Assembly: GCA_964006375.1 (NCBI GenBank) | Contig: OZ023267.1 | Span: forward strand, 82,299,906-82,363,905 | Direction of reading: 5' to 3' | DNA length: 64,000 nt | DNA from: Tillus elongatus | Lineage: Eukaryota; Arthropoda; Insecta; Coleoptera; Cleridae | Shown here: piece after piece, positions 22,790-36,399 of the stretch | Numbering within the stretch: the stretch's first letter is position 1 | Layout of the letters: each line of letters opens with the position of its first letter | The notes under the pieces: generated by a model | The model's database searches: none | The model's input: only the letters and a program-made list of their open reading frames with translations | What the model was told of the DNA's origin: nothing | Translations under genes and position numbers: made by a program

Positions 22790-23990
22790 TTCTGATCGTA
22801 TTATTTTAAAATCATTTTTTATATATGTAGTGATTAAATTAAATATCTAATGTCTATATACTGATTTTGCAAATAAAAGAGTTTATAATTTATTTTTGTT
22901 ATTATTTATCTTTCTATTTATGTTTTTTAAATTTTATGTGTTTAAATCTGCCCGGCTATTGACTACATACAGCTGGGGTATGTAGTTAGTTCATTTTTAC
23001 TTGCCCATAATTTAAAACCAGATATATTAATTGTATCCTCAAATAATAACACTGCATTAAGATTCTGTGTATGTCTGATTTTATTTTACTGATTTTATAC
23101 GGATAAAGAAATAATAAACTAACAAAATACCACTACTTAATCAATAAATTCTTTTTATTACTTGATCTCTTTTATTTAGGTTTTATCTTTGATTAAAAAA
23201 ATTTTCTTTGTGCTTTTCCATGAATTGCAAATATTAATGAATTTCTTATTTAAATATTATAAACAGATTAAAGGTTTACATACATTTATGACACAAATTT
23301 TCATTTATACATTCTTTACTGGAATTTATAAGTTCCATTCACTCTTTAACGAAAGGCCTTTCTATTTAATGCATAAGTTTTTACCTTCAAAACTTCCTGA
23401 CTCTTTCCTTGCCAAACGCTGTTTGCTCGATTGAAATTGATCGTTGCTATGCAGCCTTCTTGGGGACTTCTTACTTCAAATTTCCGCGTCCTTTGGAGTC
23501 GATTATTATTTGGATATTTTCATCTCTTTTTGCAGCACTTATTTCTAACTTATTTTCCATTAAAATGATACGCTATTTGTTAATTTACACTTTCCAACAC
23601 TTTTCAAACCTTTTTGTCACTTTTAATACTTATTTTCATTACATTTTATTAGCAAAATGCTGTGGCGTCCTCTTGTTATGATGACCCAAATTGAAGAGAG
23701 AGCTTTGATTCAATTATTTTTTCCTTCCTGCCAAATATTGAATTCAAAGCATACTACTTATTTCAAACTGTCAAAAATTATTTTCATTATTTCTTGTCAT
23801 AGAAACATGGTTTTGTCTATGTACACAACAACTGAGATGTGAAATGCTGTGAATGTCAAATTCATATTAACTCCACTCGTAAAACTATGAGTGACATATT
23901 CTAGATTATTTTAAATAAACATCAACAAAAACAAGTCTTGAATACTTAAAATTATTTCATTGATGGTTGTTGCCCTTACTTGGTGACACT
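22790..23990. other. AT-rich stretch with nothing recognisable
   Basis: Open frames at 23189-23434, 23409-23681 and 23657-23842 are low-complexity and carry no domain that I recognise. Confidence 0.55.
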
Positions 23991-24000
23991 TGTTCATACT

Positions 24001-24560
24001 ACATACAGACTTGGAGACTACTTCTCTGGCTTCAGTGTTGGTTTTCTTTTTGTATGTGAAGGACGTAGCCAGCGTGTAAGCTAACTGGAGCAAGTGGCCC
24101 TTACAAATTGTGGATGTTCTAGGATGTTCTTCAACGTTTCTGTGACTATAGTTTCGCTGCTTGACAGCATTCTCAGACAGATAAAAATTGAATTAGTACG
24201 AAATCATGACAACTACAAATAAAGATCTGTTGCTATGTTATGATATGATGTTTTAATCAAAAAAATTTATCAAATTGAAAATAAAATGAAACACAGATGA
24301 CAGATGAGGCTTTCAAAATGTCTATGTGATGTATGTCAATATTTAACATAAAAATAGGACTAGCCTATAATAACTATGATAACAGTTACAACAATAAAAT
24401 AACTAAACAATAACAGTATAAAAGCAGTCTCTATACAAAGAAAATATCGACTTACATCAACTCATTATCTGATTACACCTTTTTTGAAAGAATAGTTAAA
24501 TTTATTTTCTTTGACTTATTTAATTAGAAAGAAGAATATCCAAGAAAGAGGAATTCATTA
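24001..24560 (-). repeat. PLE inverted flank, left
   Basis: Reverse complement of 25330-25880 with scattered substitutions. In PLE orientation this is the 3' flank, and it carries the hammerhead-like motif at 24139-24181. Confidence 0.85.
24139..24181 (-). ncRNA. Hammerhead-like motif, PLE left flank
   Basis: On the minus strand: a 5-bp stem I (TCTGT/ACAGA), core CTGAGAA, one extra T, stem II GCTG/CAGC, GAAAC, the palindromic stem III CTATAG, and GTC. All three stems of a hammerhead are drawable. The core differs from CTGATGA at two positions, including the normally essential G8. Confidence 0.45.
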
Positions 24561-24599
24561 AATCAGTTTGCTCGTTTAAAACAAGGTAGTTATTGTCGT

Positions 24600-25330
24600 G
24601 TGTGTGTGTGTGTGCTTTTTGACTTCTAACGCTTCAAAAAAGTCTAGTTTACGTTTGTCATTATAAAAATGTTGTGGTTGTATGCGGTTATTTACTGTAG
24701 GTCTATGTTCGGTATCAATAATATGTTTTGCAAATGTAGATTTGTCAGCGTGGTTATTTCTAAATTCAGAAATATGTTCTTTGTATCGGGTGTTAAAATT
24801 TCTAGAAGTTTGACCTATGTAGATTGCGTTACAATGTGTACAAGCTAATTTATAAACTCCAGCTTTTGTCAGGAAACAAGATTTTTCTTTCGCGTTAAAT
24901 TACAAATCACGCGTCATGTTGTAAGATTTAAAAGCTACCTTTGTATTTGTACAGGTATTTAAAATTTTTGAAATATTTTCTGAAATGGTTCCAAAATAAG
25001 TTATCGAAACGTATGTGTTGTCTTCTTTGTCTCTAATATTTGAATAAATTAAATTAATCGCTAATTTGTATTCTTTTCTCTCTATCATTTTATCTATTAT
25101 TTTAACAGAGTAGCCATTATTAAATGCTGTTTGCTTAATTATTGAAATTTTGTTTTAAAATTGTTTTGTGACATAGGTATTGAAAATGCACGATGTATCA
25201 TAGAATGGTAGGCTGACAGCTTTTGTGAAAAAGGGTGACATGAATCGTATGGTATGGTTGTGTCAGTGTAAGTTGGTTTCCTATGAAATGAAATATTTTC
25301 TAATTTTCTAATTGTTAAGTCTAATGAATT
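24600..25330 (-). pseudogene. PLE RT C-terminus and GIY-YIG fragment
   Basis: On the minus strand: RKPTYTD, then HPFSQKLSAYHSMIHR, then the open frame 24900-25088 with TYFGTISENISKIL, then a GVYKLA/YIGQTS-type GIY-YIG segment and KEHISEFRNN near 24780-24850. Stops break it between the RT and the linker, near 25100-25150. The catalytic RT box is absent. Confidence 0.75.
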
Positions 25331-25880
25331 CCCCTTTCTTGGATATTCTTCTTTCTAATTAAATCAATCAAAGAAAATAAATTTAACTATTCTTTCAAAA
25401 AAGTTGTAATAAGATAATGAGTTGATGTATGTCGATATTTTCGTTGTATAGAGACTGCTTTTATACTGTTATTGTTCAGTTATTTTATTGTTGTAACTGT
25501 TATCATAGTTATTATAGGCTAGTCCTATTTTTATGTTAAATATTGACATACATCACATAGACATTTTGATAGCCTCATCTGTCATCTGTGTTTCATTTTA
25601 TTTTCAATTTGATAAATTTTTTGATCAAAACATCATATCATAACATAGCAACAGATCTTTATTTGTAGTTGTCATGATTTCATACTAATTCAATTTTTAT
25701 CTGTCTGAGAATGCTGTAAAGCAGCGAAACTATAGTCACAGAAACATTGAAGAACATCCTAGAACATCCAGAATTCGTAAAGGCCACTTGCTCCAGTTAG
25801 CTTACGCGCTGGCTACGTCCTTCACCTACAAAAAGAAAACCAACAGTGAAGCCAGAGAAGTAGTCTCCAAGTCTGTATGT
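25330..25880 (+). repeat. PLE inverted flank, right
   Basis: Inverted counterpart of 24001-24560, ending at the CTGTATGT boundary (25880). It carries the second copy of the hammerhead-like motif at 25700-25742 on the plus strand. Confidence 0.85.
25700..25742 (+). ncRNA. Hammerhead-like motif, PLE right flank
   Basis: Same structure as 24139-24181 on the opposite strand, with one change in the stem II loop (TAAA for TCAA), so the stems are preserved. Confidence 0.42.
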
Positions 25881-25981
25881 ACTTAAAATTATATACAAAC
25901 TTATTTTGAAACTTTTAACTAGTGGGGCCTGAATATTATAAACATTTTAAAAGGTCAGTACAAACTTTAATCCTTCTATAC

Positions 25982-25995
<14 letters not shown>

Positions 25996-26067
<72 letters not shown>
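25996..26067. repeat. (TA)n microsatellite preceded by (CATA)n
   Basis: About 70 bases of TA preceded by CATACATACATACA. Confidence 0.97.
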
Positions 26068-27649
<1,582 letters not shown>

Positions 27650-27650
<1 letters not shown>

Positions 27651-27668
27651 GGCGCTGCTTAGAACCGG
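27650..27668 (+). other. Candidate primer-binding site
   Basis: TGGCGCTGCTTAGAACCGG follows the LTR end directly. A TGG start at this position is the usual mark of a tRNA primer site. I did not identify the tRNA. Confidence 0.5.
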
Positions 27669-28347
27669 ATGTCAAAACGGCATTTACTACAGATAATCGC
27701 CGGTTTATTTTAATAATTTATTTGACAACGAACCAAAATTTCACGAAATTTCAAGTGCAAGTATTAGAAAACAAGTCACTGGTCCAGATGATCTACAAGG
27801 GATGAAGCTCCTGTAAGTCTATCCATTTTTTCATTACCAATACAATTATATCGTATTGTGTTTCACAAAAAAATGTGAATTTTTTCGTAAATGCAACTAA
27901 TAATTAAGTAAGCAATTAATCGAATTTCATAAACATTTTATTCATTCAAAAAATACGTATAGTAGTTAAATAAAATATCCGCGTTTTACAAAATTATTGT
28001 TTCCTAAAATTTGCGTTTCATAATAATTGTTGTTTGAAAGGTTTTAAATACTTTTACAAATAACTTTAGCTAAGAATTAATTAAACAAGTTTACAGTACA
28101 TATTTCAGTTTTCAGTAGAACATTATTTACCAATTATTATTCTATTGAATACCTTATCTTTACCAATTATTATTCCATTGAATACCTTATAGTGAAGTGA
28201 TTTATTAATTGATTATTTTAATAACGATATTTTAAGTATTTTATTTTTAGTTTTAAGAAGTGTTATTGATTTTTGATTATTGACTGATTTGATTATTTAC
28301 AAAGCTGCATTTATATTCTGTGTATAAATTTTAACAACCATAATTTT

Positions 28348-29543
28348 ATGAGCTATTGCGACAGATCCCCTATCAGACTCCCACACATTTTAGAAGAAGA
28401 AATCGAGTCACTTTTAGACACTGAACTATCCGTTTCACCTTCACGAGAAATTTTACATTGTAACAAAATGCCTGGACCATCAATCACTCAAATTTGTTAA
28501 GCTTCTGCAATGATACCTGAATACCAGGGCGGTCAAAAACAATTGGCCTATTCTCTAAATCAATGCAGAACCTGTATTCTTTGCTATAAAAGACAAGGCG
28601 ACACATCTGACGACCTGCACTGTAACCGCATGATTATAGAATTTATTAAAGCAAAAATTACTGGTGAAGCTAGAGATATTTTAATGAAATTAGATACCAT
28701 CACGTGGGAAAATATTGAAAAATCTCAATATACAGATCCCAGATCTGAAGACTTATTAATGACAGACCTAACGACTAGCTATGAGAAAAACTCACGACAG
28801 CTACAGACTTCTATGTTATTCAAGGAAAGCAAAAAATGCTCAATGAGCATATTGCTTTACAGGCACTGGACGAAGTCATAAAAATGTACAAGAAAAAACA
28901 GTACGAAACAGCAGCCGTCACTGCTTTTAAAATTGGCATTTCTGAGCCATATCATAGTCACTTACGTCTTTTAAATATTCCCAATTTAGAAACAGCACTG
29001 CTCGAATGTCACTGTATTGACAATGAGCAGATGCAAGTAAATTTTCTAAAGGTTGTTAAAGAGAAAGACGAAGCGCATTTTTGTCAAGGCAATAAAAATC
29101 AACCACCACAAAAACTACCTGTGATTAACAAAATGAGAAATGATTTTTACCCGAAATTCAGAAACATCCCTCAACAAAATTATTACCAACAGCTATCTGT
29201 CAGGCAACAATTTCCTAGCAGACCGATCTCTAATATTAGGCCCATTCAACAACATAGGACATATCCGACTAATTCTCAAGTTTTTGGACGCCGTACATCT
29301 CAACCAACCCCTATGTCAATTTCGACAAATAACACCAATAATCGCCCCCGTGCAAATCAGTTTATTTCTCAATTAAACCATAAGCAGTCGTATCAAGAAC
29401 AGGAACAAGAGCCTGTTTATTTCCAACAACCAGGTGAGAATTACCTAGATGATGAAAATCCTTATAATGAGGAAATAAACAAATCGACTGATCAATATGA
29501 GGAGGAGCAGGATTTTCACATTGTTGCCCCGGAAAATCTATAA
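28348..29543 (+). pseudogene. Gypsy gag, frameshifted
   Basis: The ATG at 28348 opens a frame that stops at 28500. The next frame (28510-28881) carries IPEYQGGQKQLAYSLNQC and FIKAKITGEARDILM, hallmarks of the capsid region in this Gypsy branch. A frameshift near 28760-28840 moves the sequence to the frame ending at 29543, which holds ISEPYHSHLRLLNIP and a Gln/Asn/Pro-rich, basic C-terminus. No zinc knuckle is seen, as is common in insect gypsy-group gag. The leader between LTR and ATG is about 700 bases. Confidence 0.8.
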
Positions 29544-30178
29544 AGATAGACCTGAATAATATTGCCTTACAGTCTAAACTGCCCTTTTTCTGTATTCCCT
29601 CTTTCGACCTTAAAATTCTAATTGATAGTGGTGCCTCAGATAGTATTATTAATCCAGGTCAGGCCTATGAGTTTTTTAGCGATTATATTTACAAAAAACC
29701 TTTCGCCATGAAATCTGTTGGAAAAATTACCAAAGGTATCGACAATATTCAATACCCCTTATTACAGGAATATGGTGTTAAATTTCCACTTAATTTTCAC
29801 GTTATGCAATGGCACAATCACTTTGATGCATTAATTGGTTCAGCCCATTTCCAAAAACTTAAGGCACACATTAATTATGAAAAACAAATTATAAAATTAG
29901 GCAAAATAGAAATTCCATTTTATCTTGAACTCAGCCCACTAAATTTTAAACCCTTTAAACAAATATGTGTAAATCACATACAAATTCCAGTTAACATAGA
30001 AAACGGAACAGTTTTAATTCCCCAACTATCTGACAACACTGTAACTGTAGACGAAGCTATAGCTACTTCACATTCAGGTATTTGTACAATCCCTATAACA
30101 AAAAATACACCTGATAATATTCAAGTTTATTTTTCTGAACAAATTGAAGTCAAACCCATTCAAAATTTTGAATAAACA
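29544..30178 (+). pseudogene. Gypsy protease and N-terminal pol
   Basis: LIDSGASDSIINPG at about 29617-29660 is the aspartic protease active site. The frame stays open through 29708-30175, carrying the pre-RT segment, and stops at 30175. It follows gag without a gap, in another frame. Confidence 0.8.
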
Positions 30179-30179
30179 T

Positions 30180-31560
30180 CAAAATTTCCCAATTTAATTC
30201 ACTTTGACATACGACAACAATTTAGAACTGACCATTTAAATTCTGAAGAAAAACAAAAATTAATTAGCTTATGCCATCGTTTTAAGAACATATTCTATCA
30301 TGAAAATTCAGACCTTACGTTTACAAGTGACACCAAATGTGATATAAGAACTCGTGATAATGATGCTATACATGTAAAATCGTACAGACACCCCTTCCAC
30401 TTAAACACTGAAATACAAAAAGAAATTCAAAAATTATTAGATAATAAAATTATTAGGCCCTCTATATCTCCCTATTCTTCTCCGGTATGGATTATATAAA
30501 AAAACGTAAACTCGCCGGAGAAGAAAAAATGGCGATTAGTCATTGATTATAGGAAACTTAACGAGAAAACCATACCTGAAAAATACCCCCTACCAAAGGT
30601 CGACGAGACTCTAAATAACTTAGGAAAATGTATGTATTTTACTACCCTCGAATTAGCCCCAGGCTTTCATCAGATTGAGTTAACGCCTGAAAGTAGAGAA
30701 AAAACGATCTTCAGCGTAAATAACGGTCATTATGAGTATGTTAAAACACCCCTTGGTCTCCGTAATTCAGCAATAACTTTTAGAAAAGTAATGGATGATG
30801 TTTTAAAAGAATTCTTGTACAAAAGTTGTTTTGTCTACATGGACGATATTGTAATATTCTCTAAATCCATTCAGGAACACCTTATCCATATCAAACAAAT
30901 ATTTCAAAAATTATAAGACGTTAATTGAAAGGTACAATTAGATCAATACAAAATTATCCTATACCAGAGTCTCAAAAAGAAATAAAATTATTTCTCGGCT
31001 TGATAGGTTATTACAGATGCTTCATTAAAAATTTCGCTAACGTCGTGTTCCCATTAACAAAATATCTTAAGAAAGATTCCACAATTGACATAAAAAATGT
31101 CGAATACATTGACGCCTTTAAAAAAGCAAAAGAACTAATCACAAATTCTCCGATATTGACCTACTCTGACTTTAATAAAAGTTTCCACTTAACCACACAC
31201 GCTAGTAATATCGCTATAGGAGGTGTTTTGTCACAAAATGACAAGCCCATCGCTTATTATAGTGATACTCTAAATTCTGCCGAGTGAAACTATTCAACAA
31301 TAGAAAAAGAACTTTTAGCAATAGTTGAAAATACCAAACATTTTAGGCGCTAGCTTTTTGGCAATAAATTCACAATCAAAACAGATCATAAACCACTTGT
31401 ATGGTTATTTTCCATTAAAGAACCAAATTTACGTTTAGTAAAATGGCGGTTAAAATTAGAAGAATATGACTATGATATAAAGTATAAGAAAGGTAAAGAA
31501 AATGTCGTAGCTGATGCCTTATCTCGCGTCGATATCAACACAGTTGAAGACGATGACGAC
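30180..31560 (+). pseudogene. Gypsy reverse transcriptase and RNase H, broken
   Basis: Blocks visible in order: IIRPSISPYSSPVW, a stop at about 30498, KWRLVIDYRKLN, LELAPGFHQIELTPES (Leu-Ala-Pro in place of the usual DL.SG), the YMDDIVIFS active site at 30836-30862, then a stop and frameshift at about 30915. The thumb LGLIGYYRCFIKNFA is at 30980-31030. RNase H follows, with ASNIAIGGVLSQ, a stop at 31287, [21 protein letters not shown] and ADALSR at about 31512. The order matches a Ty3/Gypsy pol. Confidence 0.88.
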
Positions 31561-32019
31561 CTAGCGTCCATATTTAATAATTTAGATCCATCGGAACTTA
31601 GGGTATTAACTGATGACGATCTCAAAGAACTAGGACTGAACATTCAAGAAGAAGAACAATCTTCCGACTCTCAAACACAACACACCCCTGCCGAAAATCC
31701 TGTTTTCAATATGCCTATTTCAGAAAACCCCTCAAATCATTTTAAATATCAAATAGTTATGTATTATGGCGTTAACAACGAAATAAAGACAGATACAGTA
31801 TTTAAAAATAAACGATATAGAGCGTACATTCAACGCCAACATGCATTACAGCAAATAATTGAATTTTTAAAGCCTTATTAATCCAAATAATAATTATGGC
31901 ATAGTATTTTTGGACCCACAACTTGAACACTACTTTAGATTAATAGCTTCCACTCTTTTCAATAGTTCTGTTAAAATAATTAAATGTACAATACTTACAA
32001 GACATAACGAAAATCCAAG

Positions 32020-32820
32020 AACAAAAAGGAAAAATTCGGGATTACCATGAACAAAATCATAACGGCATTAATGAAACGTATGCACAATTAAAAACTAAAT
32101 TTTATTGGCCAAATATGAAAATTCAAATTAATGACCTTATAAATAAATGTGAGATATGTTCACAAGCAAAATATGACCGTAACCCTTATAACCCCCCATT
32201 TCAAGGACCCTTAGTTGCTTCTAGACCCTTCGAACTCATACACATTGACATATTTAGTTCTGATAGCTGTAAATTTCTAACAATAGTGGATTTATTTAGC
32301 AAATATGCACAGGCTTATTATGTCATAGATACTACACCACTGACCATAGTAAATAAGCTCCGTCACTTCTTTTCTCATCATAACTACCCCCTCAGAATGG
32401 TCTCAGACCCAGGCTGCAAATTTGACAATTCCGTACTCAACTCGATTTACACGTTACTACCCCTCAAAATCCTAATTCTAATTCACCCGTAGAATGGCTA
32501 CATTAAACACTTTTAGAAAAGATACGTGTCCTTAAAATACACAATCCTAACGAGAGTCCCCAATCTCTTATGATCACAGCTGTTTTAATCTATAACCAAT
32601 CAATACATTCTTTGACAGGTCACTTTCTTTTAAACTTCTTTATGGCCCATACTACGATTTACCACCCATCGATCCCCATCAAACGGTCTTTGAAGAATAT
32701 AACAACAAACAGTTGAAAGAAATAGTTCCGTTTTATAACGCCATTTATCGAAAACAAAAAGCAACAGAGCGACTCGAGAAAACGAACGAAGCTCGAGAAG
32801 AAAATATTAAATAAATGAAG
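32020..32820 (+). pseudogene. Gypsy integrase, broken
   Basis: An HHCC zinc-binding module (HEQNHNGINETY and CEICSQAKYD, about 32050-32170) is followed by the catalytic core: HIDIFSSDSCKFLTIVDLFS with the first Asp, and MVSDPGCKFDN with the second. A frameshift at about 32455 precedes the expected glutamate segment. The C-terminal part reaches about 32815 with stops. Confidence 0.8.
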
Positions 32821-32889
32821 AAAACCTTGCTATAAGAGTACCACCAGTCCGAAAAGCAGGCCCTCTTTATAAAATACATTCAGATCCAA

Positions 32890-34243
32890 TTGAATTACCA
32901 CATAACAAGCTACTTCTTCCCCATTCATGAAAACAAACAGCCCACATTACTAAGACCAAAACAAAAAAGAAATTTCCCTCTTTACAGAATGCTGTACCTA
33001 TGTCTGAAGACGCTCCTGTCCCTTCAACTTCAGCCAATCAAAACTAATGGGTATTTTAAAGACTATATTGGAATTGCGAAAATTCTCAATCATTATCACA
33101 GATTTTACTTTTATTTTAACCTTACCCTCTTAGAAGAAAATTTTAATCACTTACTGTACAATGCCTATCAAATTAGTGAAATAAAATCTGATTCAATTAA
33201 CAAATATTATACCCGAACTTTAAATAGTCAATTAAGAAATATAAAGCCGTTGTAGAATTTCCCTTAGTTCAAAACTACTACAAAATATAAATATATTGCA
33301 ACGGACAATTTAACTTAGTTTTAATCAAATAACCAACAGAGATATTTACTGCTAAAGACCTAAAGTTTATTAGAGAGCATCTAAAACTTATTTATAATAA
33401 CGATTAATTGATTAGCTTCCATCAAAATCACATTTTTAAAATTTTGGAGTTAAGCAAATTTAATGTCTTGTCCGTAAAAGATACAATTGTTGTCTCATAA
33501 AACTTCCTATCTTACATCCTACAAAAGGATCGTATTTCCAAATTATTCCAACCCCTCAAAATAATAGAGTCCTTGTACCACTCACTTCATTCTACTTGGG
33601 GACACCACAGAAAAATCTGTGGACCACAGAACATTGCCCCTCCGTCGAAGAAGCAATACTCTGTTCTGATCAACCACACTAAGGGAGATGCAAATTAGAC
33701 GAAATCACGACATGCCTCTTCGCTACCACCAGCAACCCTTATACTGCATCACTTCAACTACACAACAGAAATACCCTACTTATCACCAATCAGAAGACCA
33801 GCGTCTCTGAAGAATGTTCGTCAAGATTGGACAGAAAGACAACTACCAATAATACCCTCATAGCCAGCAAAAGATAACTGCAAGATAACAATAAATGGTA
33901 AAACGTACGAAGACACAAGCTCTAATATATCTTGGATACCAGAATCAATACAACCGATACAACAACCACCTCAACACATCGTTAGATTCAACCTAATACA
34001 CCTTAAGAAGAACTAAGGAACTAGCTAGAAAAAATGAACCATCATCATGTACTACATCCCTTGGTACATTCGACACATGGGAGTAACTGCCTCGCTCATC
34101 ATCATCATCATGTTGGTCATCCTGTGCTACATCTTCAGACAGAAGATCAGGAAGATAGTCAAACAACAGAAAGCCAAGAAACGCTCAACACCAGAAGACT
34201 CAAGTAAAAAGAAGGAGGACGTCCTTCACATTAAGGGTGGAGA
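32890..34243 (+). pseudogene. Env-like third ORF remnant, heavily degraded
   Basis: The region between integrase and the 3' LTR is where errantivirus-like elements carry an envelope-type gene. An open stretch (about 33040-33255) has helical, Leu/Asn-rich sequence. The last frame (34047-34274) encodes a clear hydrophobic span (VTASLIIIIMLVILCYIF) followed by a lysine-rich tail, as in the membrane anchor and cytoplasmic tail of such proteins. Between them, stops occur in all frames. No signal peptide or cleavage site is preserved. The call relies on position and on the membrane anchor. Confidence 0.55.
34231..34243 (+). other. Candidate polypurine tract
   Basis: A purine-rich AAGGGTGGAGA run lies immediately before the 3' LTR start, where plus-strand DNA synthesis would be primed. 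Confidence 0.55.
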
Positions 34244-34523
34244 AAATACGTCATCAGATGACTGCCTGCTATAGAGCCGTTCCCACGGTTTTACTTGTGA
34301 TTACATTAGACAATCCGTGCTCCTGCAACATAGACAATTCCAAGCTTGAACATACCGTGTGACCCGCAGTGTTAAATTAAGGAATCATTATTACATTGTA
34401 CCTTCTAGTAGCAACAACTCTTGTTCGCTCCTTTAAAATCTTTGTAATTTTCATTTTATTACGTTTGTACTTTAGAGTTTAAATAAATTATTTTTTTATC
34501 AAAATCCTGAAGTTCAAAACCTA

Positions 34524-34526
<3 letters not shown>
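34244..34526 (+). repeat. Gypsy 3' LTR
   Basis: Matches the 5' LTR but lacks its 27464-27495 segment, and has a few point differences plus a 3-4 base insertion near the start. It ends at CCTAATT, followed by (TA)n. Confidence 0.92.

Positions 34527-34613
<87 letters not shown>
34527..34613. repeat. (TA)n microsatellite
   Basis: About 87 bases of TA directly after the 3' LTR. Confidence 0.97.
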
Positions 34614-34617
<4 letters not shown>

Positions 34618-34796
34618 TGCTGGGAAACTAATTCCAATAGTGCCAAATTGTTTTCCGCCGAAGTTAGCAAGAATATATTATTCATAACGTAATCAGGGCT
34701 GCCAGAAACATATAATTAGGCGAGTATTATAATATAATACTACCTACTTTCTGGTATGAAAATTGATTCGACTACAAAATTATTTTTTCAAAGGTA

Positions 34797-36050
34797 AATG
34801 TATTATGCGCACCAGAACTTGCTCCTGTCCTGACTCGTCTGTTTCAGACATCTTACAATAGAGGCATATTCCCTAGTAACTGGAAAACTGCTCGAGTACA
34901 ACCCGTCCCCAAGAAAGGATCCAAAGCACTTTCTAGCAACTACAGGCCTATTTCACTCCTTTCAGTCATCTCTAAAGTGATGGAAAAATATATAAACACC
35001 AAACTACTAAAATTTCTTGAAAAACACAGTAATCCACGACAGGCAATATGGATTCCGTCAGTGCAGATCAACTGCCAACCTCCTTTCCTCTGTCACCCAT
35101 TCTTGAAACAAGTCTATGGGAACTACACGGTGAATCCCAGATTGTCGCTCTGGACATATCCAAAGCATTCGACCAGGTCTGGCACGCAGCGCTGCTTAAT
35201 AAACTTCCAGCCTATAGCCTACCACCAAAACTCTGTAGCTGGACAGCAAATTTCCTCTCCAACCGGAGCATTTCTGTTGTGGATGGCCATTCCTCTAAAC
35301 TGTACCCAATTAATGCATGAGTCCCTCAAGGTTCAGCTTTAGCCCCTACTTTGGTTCTTATCCACATCAATGACCTCCTCTCTAGCACATCCAACCCAGT
35401 ACAGTTACGCTGACGACAGCACCCTCCACTCAAATATACAACATTCTAAGCCTGTCTCTTTAGCCCAATTAGATGAGGATCGCAGACTCATGGAGGGTTC
35501 TGTCTCTGTGGATCTCTAAATAATATTAGACTGGGGAAGTAAAAATCTTGTACAATTCAACTCCACCAAATCTCAGTCTTACTTTCTATCTCATAAGAGA
35601 TACACCAGCCCTAGAACCATCACAATGAACAATCAAGTTATTCAAAGTAATGAGTCCTTTTCACTTGTTGGCATTTCTGTGGATCGAAATCTCAATTGGA
35701 ACCAAAATGCCACATCAATTGCAGAAGCGGCTACTAATAAATTGGGTTTCCTCTTCGGGGCTAGCAAATACTTTTCACCAGCTAATCGCTATACCTTATA
35801 CACTGCTCAGAGGAGCTTTCTTCCACCTGCTGCCCCCAACAGATCTACCAGGGGAACAGAGCGAATGCACCCTTTTACTGTCCAGGTCACCAGACATAGA
35901 ACATCTTGTTATGCCTGCTCTTTTGTCCCGAGAACTTCCAAGTTGTGGAATTCCTTGCCGGCACATGATTTTCCGAACCTCCAATTCTTCAAGTCCAGAA
36001 TTAACAAGTTGCCTCTTTCCCCCTTGTCGACACCCACGGTATGATAGTAT
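34797..36050 (+). pseudogene. LINE ORF2 RT, broken
   Basis: Blocks in order: PVPKKGSKALSSNYRPISLL, GFRQCRSTANLL (frameshifted), VALDISKAFDQVWHAALLNK, an INA-stop-VPQGSALAPTL block (stop at about 35319) and YADDSTLHSN near 35404. After several stops come SLVGISVDRNLNW and the C-terminal FVPRTSKLWNSLPA. Frameshifts near 35040, 35320 and 35400, and a deletion near 35815, inactivate it. It belongs to a LINE group with a DISKAFD box and is distinct from the 19.9 kb and 42 kb LINEs. Confidence 0.82.
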
Positions 36051-36388
36051 TTAGCGGTGACCCCTGGTGGTGTGTTGTTGAAATTTTAAAAAAATGAGAA
36101 AAAATTAAATACAAAATATATTTTAATCTTAAATTTTGCAAACTTAAATACTTTTGTATAGATTTAAATCTTTTTGGGGTAATCTCCAATTCTTCAAGTC
36201 CAGAATTAACAAGTTGCCTCTTTCCCCCTTGTCGACACCCACGGTATGATAGTATTTAGCGGTGACCCCTGGTGGTGTGTTGTTGAAATTTAAAAAAATT
36301 AGAAAAAATTAAATACAAAATATATTTTAATCTTAAATTTTGCAAACTAAAATACTTTTGTATAGATTTAAATCTTTTTGGGGTAATC
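35979..36388 (+). repeat. Tandem 205-bp duplication
   Basis: 35979-36183 and 36184-36388 are nearly identical, with a few indels. The duplicated unit contains the last codons of LINE ORF2 and its 3' UTR. Confidence 0.93.
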
Positions 36389-36399
36389 TGAATCATTTT

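Larger units (their letters stand above)
24001..25880 (-). mobile_element. Penelope-like element core flanked by inverted arms
   Basis: The minus strand from about 25330 to 24600 encodes the C-terminal part of a PLE RT (RKPTYTD block, about 25260-25285) and a GIY-YIG region. The flanks 24001-24560 and 25330-25880 are reverse complements of each other over about 550 bases. PLEs are known for LTR-like flanks that may be inverted. Here the two arms enclose only a truncated core, and each arm edge shares a segment of RT coding sequence (AATATCCAAGAAAG). Confidence 0.8.
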
